Assembly: GCA_031213475.1 (NCBI GenBank)
Contig: JARUPZ010000024.1
Span: 8,993,324 to 9,057,323, forward strand
Length of the DNA stretch: 64,000 bases
Direction: 5' to 3'
Source of the DNA: Nereocystis luetkeana
Taxonomy: Eukaryota; Sar; Phaeophyceae; Laminariales; Laminariaceae
A model generated the notes under the pieces. It was not told where the DNA came from. It searched no databases and worked only from the letters and a program-made list of their open reading frames with translations. Shown here piece by piece: positions 57,755 through 64,000 of this stretch (within the stretch, counting starts at the first letter, position 1; each line of letters starts with the position of its first letter). Made by a program: the position numbers and the translations under genes.

Positions 57755-60700
57755 AGCAGCAGCAGGAGTGCCAAGTACCTATCTACCAAAATACATAATG
57801 AAAATACAAATAATGTTGTGCTTCGTACTCGTATTAGTAGCCGTACCCGGTACATAACCATTTACACGAGAAGTAGTGGGGGCAGGATAAAAGCGGTGTA
57901 CTGCGCCAACGTTTTTAGCCGCCTTTTTTTTCGAGTGGCCGCCGCAACCATTACAGGGCGGTTGAGTTGACCGCCCTATTGGGTTTTTGTTCGTTACCAA
58001 GGGTGCAGAAACCGCCCTCCTACTGGAGCAAACACAGCATTGCAGTAGACAAAACAGTGTGGTCCTGACCCAACAGGTGACCTAGGGTGCCACACGGAGG
58101 GAGATTGTGCTCGAAGAAGGAAGGCGCGCCAATTCGGCAGTGCTGCTGCAGTCATGCCAGCACTGAATCCGGTGAACATGTGTCATGTGAAACGCTTACA
58201 AAACACCGCAGCAAGGTAGACGTGTGCACAACACACGCACACTTTACACGTGACGAAGAGTACGTGGTACAAAACTAGGTGAGCTGCGTGCGACCGTACG
58301 CGCTGAAGGCACACACGGTCACGCTCTTGTGCCGATAGGACTCTTCGCACAGCTATACATTCAGAGCAGAAGTTCAACCTGTACTACGGTACCGTACTAC
58401 TGACTGATATATAAAATGTACTACTGTAATCGACAACAGCACTCCGCTGTGCAACCCCCCATCTATGTCTGCCTGTCGCACTGTCTTAGAGACGTGCTTT
58501 GACGAACGCCATCCTGGCCTTCTGCAGATAAGAAGCAGCATCGCCATTGCCGCACGCCGCCGCCGCGCTCTCTAGTGCAACGGAATTGCGACGATAGCTC
58601 TACTTGGGAGGGGCACCGGCCCCGTGCCCTGTGGCGTCGTGATCGGCATCCTCAGTCTGGACAACGCTTATCCCCTCGATCATCGTGGTTCCAAGACAAT
58701 TATGGGAAGAGGCGCTTGCGTCGGGTCGCAGTATGGGCCGTCTTCACCGCAGATTCCTTGGGGCCGACCCCCGCGCTTTCCGCGTCATTCGTTGACGTCA
58801 GCGCGCTCTGGGGTGTGTCCTGAAACCAAACACAGTTCGCCTGCCGCGCAGGGCGTCGTGCTTATCCCCATGGCCCGTGGTGCTCCAGGGGTGCGTTTGT
58901 ACTTGCAGCAACAGCAGCAAGAGGAGGAGCAGCAGGGGGGTGTCACGTATATCAACCACGAGGAGCAGAGCGGAGCGAGGTTTTGTACTGAGTGGGCAGT
59001 TGAGTAGGGCTGGGCCACCGCTCCATATACTCCCCGGGGGCCTATTACAGGGCGTTAGCCGCCCTTTTAGGGTTTCTGTCGAGGCAGCCGATTTCCGCCG
59101 CCTTACCTCGAGCGGCCGCCATATTCTCACCGCCTTATGTAGGCCCCACTCCTGTGTATCGATGATGGATTTGAGCAGCAGGTTGCGTTGCCGAAAGCAC
59201 CGACCAAAACCACGTTTGTCGGTGGCTGCGCCGAATGCTTGGTCTATCGGATCTAGTGGCATATTTCTCGTGTTGGTGATGGGCTGCAGAGATATCCGGC
59301 TATCGCTTTGCTAGGGATTAGGAAGGGTCTCTCCGACTCAATAATGGCGGACCGGCCATGATTGCGATTATGCAGCTCGCCCGAACGAAGTGAGAGATGG
59401 CACGAGGTTGAAACGTACGAAGCAATGGGGCTGTGTGATGACTGCCAGTACCACAGCAGGACGGCAGCGCGAAACCGACGACACGAAATACGTGTTTTGA
59501 GACCTACGCACAATATGCGACAGCATCACGAGAATAGCCATGCTAATATTTGGCGCGTGTGCTACATGCCTTTCCATCTTCATTTGGGCGCCTGGCGTAT
59601 CACAGCGACCAGGGTTTTCAGATTTGAACGTTGCGGAAATTGCCACATTCGAGGGACATGAATCTCTGCCCTATTAAGGCAGTAAATATTTTCTCTTTTT
59701 CGCTCTCTCTGTTATTAATAGGTGTTGAGGTTCGTGCAAAATCACCAAGAAAATAATGTTGGGACCATTAAAATCGTTACGTCAACACATCTGAAATTAG
59801 CATGTTCGGTGTGTGTACAGCAGCAAAACGAGCAGAAAAACGACAAAGCAAACAACACGAACAAACGCGGTAACGAAAAAATATATTGTGGGACATTTCA
59901 CATCAACGTTGGTGCGCCTTCTGCAGAAACCAAGCACATCAGGCACCTTTCATCTCTCTTGAGGACCCTGTTGTTTATGGCATGCGTACGGAGTTCCGGC
60001 GCAACCAAAAACGACCAAATTTGTGCCGAAATGACTATTCGACAGCCAAATTGGGTCTACTACGGGCAACGCCTCTCAATCATTGAGATGTACTTGATAT
60101 CTTACCTCGTGTTCTACAACAAAACATCAATCGGATCGAAAGCACCACTTGATCGGGGGAGCGCCGTCAACTCATAAGCTATTCGGCACATACATACCCC
60201 GAGGTGTGCCCCAAACATGAGGACCAGCAGTGGCGAGTACGCCGGTCGCAGGCGATCGACGGAAACACCGAGACCTTCGGTTTGTTGGCTTGATGTACGG
60301 ACGGTTGTCGTTATGCCTGTTTCATGAGAACGCTGGTGACGTTGTCCCCCCCACCTGCCGGTGCTATTGCGCCCTTTTCAGAAAGAAGAACGGCACCCAT
60401 ACTCCGAGCGTCGGACATTTACGCGTGTCGCAGAAAAAAACGAAATCGCTGTTGCCCATTACGTACAAGAGGAGCTGGCCAACGTTCGCTCACTCTACCG
60501 ATACTGCTGTAGTTGCATTTACGTTGTCGGCTGGTGCTGTCCTTCTTTCGAAGCTGGTGAACATTTAGTCTACATTAAAAACAAGAGCAACTATGTACGA
60601 GGTATTCATGGCAAGATCTAAATATGAACATGGTACAGTGTATATGATACATTAGCGTCGGCGTATTCGTATACGAAAGACGCGAAACACTTGAGAAATA

Positions 60701-61350
60701 AAAGGGAAAACAACAAGCAGAAGATGCGGAGTTTTATACCCCCCCCCCCAAAAAAAAAAAGCTGACGGAAAAGTAAGGGCACTGGGGGAGGCATATTACG
60801 TACCCGCACAGTATGTAGAAGTGGGGAGAAGTCCGAGGGCGGCCCTCGATGTCACAGCTACGTTACGGTCACGGGAAGGCACACAGCATGATCATGATTC
60901 GCGCTCCCCGTGTTTTCATGTTGGCCGTCACCAAGCGAAGGTCGTAGATGGTGATCCATGTCGATGTACGACCACTGCTTCACACATTTATAATGTTCAA
61001 TATTTGGTCCCTAATAGGTCATGGTTGATGAACTTGCTCAACCTTCTTGTATACCGGTATAATATGCTACGGCAGTGCATTAGCATACGAGTACCCCCCG
61101 TGTACCGACTCGTAGGGCGCATGAGAGGTTTTTATTTAAAAAAAAAACACACACACACACATACACACACTTCGCTATATATACATGGTGTCGGTTTTTA
61201 GGCGAATTGGATTCATCCACGCTACAGCAGGATAGCTAAAAAAGCTCAATTGATTGATGGGATTAATTAAACCCACCCCTCTCAGCTTACAGTACAGCCA
61301 GTCGTAGTGTGTACTACGTGCCCCTCTTATACTCGTGAGACGAAATTATT
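57755..61350. other. No confirmed gene; GC foldbacks and possible decayed coding
   Basis: Two GC-rich patches (57905-57985 and 59038-59130) share ACAGGGCG, CGCCCT and GCCGCC words. A purine-rich CAGCAG/GAGGAG patch lies at 58905-58940. In 59722-60621 several short plus frames have varied, protein-like composition (59722-60177, 151 codons; 60230-60568; 60361-60621), overlapping in different frames. None is recognised. This could be a decayed coding region or chance. Confidence 0.3.
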
Positions 61351-61632
61351 ATGATTCGCACCACGTATTATAGGTCAAGTTATATGAGATCGAACATTTC
61401 GTCGAAGCTCATCTTCGCATCTTGCGTGTTACTTGCAGCAGTATTGATAGCGTGTTATATATACCTCGATCGCGAGTGCTATGAACGAGTTGCGCATGAC
61501 CTCATCGTCAAGGATGTAGTCCGGCGGCCCCGCTGGGGCGCTAGTGCCAGGGTTGACAAGAACGGCCAGCCTGTAATCATTCTGCGCCCTTTTTTTCTGT
61601 TTGGAGCCCTCCTCTCATTTGAGCGGGACTAA
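61351..61632 (+). other. Possible small membrane protein frame, 93 codons
   Basis: The frame has a basic start, one strong hydrophobic helix at about residues 20-43 (LIFASCVLLAAVLIACYIYL), then a charged segment and a hydrophobic end. It looks like a single-pass topology. The DNA at 61378-61440 also resembles the conserved-motif family of 45-47 kb but in a different frame, so the resemblance does not support this translation. No family is recognised. Confidence 0.2.
61378..61440 (+). repeat. Conserved-motif family, copy 4 (tentative)
   Basis: GAGATCGAACATTTCGTCGA and AGCTCATCTTCGCATCTTGC match copy 1 and copy 2 at most positions. In the matching frame it reads E-I-E-H-F-V-E-A-H. The extension is weaker than between copies 1 and 3. 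Confidence 0.4.
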
Positions 61633-61774
61633 ATCTGACAGCTGGCTGCGAACGATTCGTTGTGTATCCATGGTTCCGAACATATATTAATATGTTCCGG
61701 CTTATGTATCGTATGTACTGGTGCTGCTGCTTCAGCTGTCAAGATGTACCCGGTATATTTCAAGAGGTGCCCAT

Positions 61775-61870
61775 TTAACCCTTTTAGGGCCGCAGTCCCG
61801 TTTTGGGGACGAACCACTCACATTCCAAGTAGTTTGTCTCCCTAAAGGGACTGCACTCCTAAAAGGGTTA
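61775..61870. mobile_element. MITE family 2, copy
   Basis: TTAA at 61775-61778 precedes CCCTTTTAGGGCCGCAGTCC. The right arm reads GGGACTGCACTCCTAAAAGG, then GTTAC, so the right target has changed by one base. Confidence 0.86.
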
Positions 61871-62073
61871 CGAGTAGTGAAGCAGAATGGAGCCGAATGC
61901 GGCCGTTCGTTTGCATATCGATCGTTCGTATGTCACATTTCGTCACGTACGTGTGTGTACATGTCGTACGTAGGTCGGCATTCTGGTTACACCCGTTGAT
62001 TTTACCGCGCTTCGGCTTCGAAGAACGTTCATCTCACGCTTATTATAGCTCTTTTTTTTGCAGCTCAGCGAGA

Positions 62074-62445
62074 GCGTGACGAAGGGCTCGAACACCATCT
62101 ATGTGGAGGTAGCACCTGCTGAGCTATGGGGATAAAAATATCCATCGATCGCCCAGGCCAGGGTACTCTTTATAGCACCCCCCCCCCCCCCCCCCCCTCT
62201 GCACGGCGGGATATTTGGGGCGTCGGTACCGTATACGGCCGTACGCTGACCTACCCGCTTCGTTTCAATACCTGAGGTACCAGAGAGGTATCTATTCAGG
62301 GACGCACGCGCAAGCGCTTCTATAAAAGAATGCTTAAAGTGAGATTCGAACCCGTGTCCTCGACTACGTGAAATGCGAAGATGTTACCTACCGAGGTATA
62401 GGGGGACAAGGCTGATCGATTACCAAGCCCAGGGTATCACTTATG
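62074..62445 (-). mobile_element. SINE family D, two heads in tandem
   Basis: Two tRNA-like heads in the same minus orientation lie at 62338-62404 (A-box CCTCGGTAGG; B box GGGTTCGAATCTC) and 62074-62131 (A-box TAGCTCAGCAGG; B box GTGTTCGAGCCC). Between them are the body (CGCGTGCGTCC..TTGAAACGAAGC) and one tail unit with a long C-run. A further unit start lies at 62418-62445. The layout is a tandem of element 3' end followed by the next head, about 270-285 bp apart. Confidence 0.72.
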
Positions 62446-62888
62446 ACGTCTACTGCTGTGTGTTTACTCTACAGGTCACGTTAACATATACCTGGTACCT
62501 GGTATTTTATCGCTCTCCCAGTGACCCAGTAACGAAAAAAAAGCTCACAGGCACCCAAACTCCTAAAACTGTGGGGACGAATGTAGAAACAAACCGGTGG
62601 GCGGGGGTTTCTGGACGATTATACGCACGATAAAGTGTTCTATTTTTTTCAAACTTGATTTTAGTACACCCCCCCCCCCCCCCCCCCCCCCCACCGCCCA
62701 TGTCTTGGTCTCCAAAATGGATAGTGCGCGGTGTCGCTTTTTTTTTTAGTGCCCCCCCCTGGCTCACTGGAGTGATTGCTAAATTGAGGGCAGCCTGAAA
62801 AAAACCAAGATGGCTCTTATTTGCTAGATTTTTAGCTTGGTGAAGGCGGAGATCCTACAGAAACTGTGAAGCCGCGTCCGGCCGAAAA

Positions 62889-63140
62889 ATGTCGCCGACA
62901 AATGTGAAGAGCCGAAAAAAAGAGGTGCTGGGTTCGAGATCGGGACCCAAGAATGCAGGCGACAATGCCAAAAAGAAAGTGGTTCCAAGAGTTGGAACCC
63001 AAATATCAGGTGGGAAACGACGTGCGACCTCGATTGTAGTGGCAGGCGACCCCGGTTACTGTAAGGTTAAGTACTACAGTAAGTATTGGCTACGAAACCA
63101 ACACAAAGCCAGATGGCAGGGATTGTGGGAGAACTACTAG
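62889..63140 (+). other. Possible short lysine-rich coding frame, 83 codons
   Basis: The translation is basic and has mixed composition without runs (for example residues near RVGTQISGGKRRATSIVVAG). A GTAAGG near 63061 could act as a splice donor, so the frame might be a first exon. I know no matching family. A GGGTTCGAGATCGGGACCC word within it resembles a B box and is also self-complementary, so an RNA-derived repeat is an alternative. Confidence 0.2.
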
Positions 63141-63427
63141 CCATCCCACCCACCCAACCAGCTTCTGCAGGCGGTAGTATCGCACCTGGTACTGTTTTTT
63201 TTTGTCTTGCAGCATCGCACAGTTAGTTGGCGTCAGTTGCAATATCTATCCGGGCAAGTTATTGGCGAGGGCTATAGCCCATCTTCAACGTTGTTTTGAT
63301 CCTCCAACCCATAAACTGACACAACGTACAGCACTTTATTGAGGTATCCCCCCCCCATCATCCAATCAAGACTCAAGGAACCAGGGAGTGGTTGGTCTTG
63401 ACCTTAATTCGGGAGATGCGGTGTATA

Positions 63428-63476
63428 TGATACCAGGTATCAGGTACATACCTGGTCCAGGTGTACACCTGGTACC
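63428..63476. repeat. Cluster of TACCAGGTA-type words
   Basis: One exact TACCAGGTA and four one-base variants (TATCAGGTA, TACCTGGTC, CACCTGGTA and similar) occur within 50 bases. Confidence 0.75.
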
Positions 63477-63697
63477 ATGGTGTGTAGCACGAACGAACCT
63501 GACATCGTTTACACCTGTTTCAACCGCTCGCTGTGCATGTCAGCTGTTAGCCGTGCATCTACATACGCCACGCCGCAACTAATGCCACTATTGTTTATGT
63601 TAAATACTACAACCCAGAATTTTACAAACCTGTTTCGAGCGCGCGATGTGTGTGTAAGTAAGCTGTAAGCCGCTCATCTCCTCACGCCACTACTCAC

Positions 63698-63720
63698 TAC
63701 TGCTACTACTACTACTACTG

Positions 63721-63775
<55 letters not shown>

Positions 63776-63855
63776 CACTACTACTACTACTACCACTACT
63801 ACTACTACTACTACCACTACTACCACTACTACTACCAATACTACTACTACTACTA
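63698..63855 (+). repeat. (CTA)n microsatellite
   Basis: About 50 units of ACT/CTA with CCA and CTG interruptions, running directly into a family 1 MITE. The serine-run frame on the minus strand is an artefact. Confidence 0.95.
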
Positions 63856-63972
63856 CTATTACGGAGGACCATAATAAATAGGACCTACGGTAAGCACAAA
63901 AACCTATATAAATATATATTTACCTATTTTTACTAACAGCATTTAGTCCTATTTCTTATGGTCCTCTGTAAT
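63856..63972. mobile_element. MITE family 1, copy 10, within (CTA)n
   Basis: The left end is CTATTACGGAGGACCATAAT and the right end is TTATGGTCCTCTGTAATAC. The (CTA)n tract resumes after it, so the element inserted into the microsatellite. The arms show paired changes (GGAGG / CCTCT). Confidence 0.87.
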
Positions 63973-64000
63973 ACTACTACTATTAATACTACTATTACGA

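Larger units (their letters stand above)
62446..63697. other. No confirmed gene
   Basis: A double TACCTGGTA lies near 62489-62504 and a C-run at 62669-62692. The remaining sequence up to 63690 holds one possible short frame (62889-63140) and a cluster of words at 63428-63476, both listed separately. Confidence 0.4.

Noticed and set aside
199-62692. Long C- and G-runs as functional signals
   Set aside because: Homopolymers of 10-24 occur all over the window, are prone to sequencing error and show no shared context.
63690-63872. Serine-run frame
   Set aside because: It is the translation of (CTA)n on the minus strand.

Overview
This window looks like a gene-poor, repeat-dense stretch of a eukaryotic nuclear genome. 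The evidence is tRNA-derived SINEs with oligo-A/T tails, small inverted-repeat transposons (MITEs) with TA or TTAA targets, (CTA)n, (AAT)n and (AAC)n microsatellites, and the absence of any operon-like run of long reading frames. CpG does not look depleted. An alga or other protist fits best, but the sequence does not fix the lineage. I recognise no conserved protein, rRNA or intact tRNA gene. Most reading frames over 100 codons run through repeats or microsatellites, and the rest show no known domain.

Layout. 0-5 kb is unique-looking sequence. 5.15-8.95 kb is a GC-rich, ORF-dense block of uncertain coding status that lacks the window's commonest word. 9-13 kb is mostly unique. 13.4-18.1 kb carries copies of a ~1 kb interspersed repeat (called R1 here) with a SINE and a piggyBac-type MITE nested in one of them. 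18.2-19.5 kb is full of degenerate CCCGCGGG/GATCCC words. 20.5-25.3 kb holds a MITE dimer, two SINE families and two kinds of microsatellite-tailed retroposon ends. 27.9-35.7 kb is the densest R1 territory, with SINE insertions and a head-to-head R1 pair. 37-40 kb has more SINEs and a MITE. 45-47 kb has copies of a small conserved sequence with coding-like substitutions. 49.1-51.3 kb is an array of ~50-bp units that reverses orientation. 53-58 kb is a MITE cluster, and 61-64 kb has a MITE, a SINE tandem and a long (CTA)n tract.

The strongest new signal is a set of short words that begin and end with TA: TACC(A/T)GGTA (about 60 exact copies by eye; about 0.5 expected for equal base frequencies), TATTAATA (about 30; about 1 expected), TACAGCAGTA or TACTGCTGTA (about 12; about 0.1 expected) and TACGAGTA or TACTCGTA (about 20; about 2 expected). 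Where related repeat copies can be compared, the first three appear as clean 6-8 bp insertions at a pre-existing TA, with the TA duplicated. The words can also chain by sharing TAs. TATTAATA is what a two-base-staggered excision of the window's commonest MITE (TA plus TTACGGGGG ends) would leave, so at least part of this may be transposon footprints. The other words have no identified source element.
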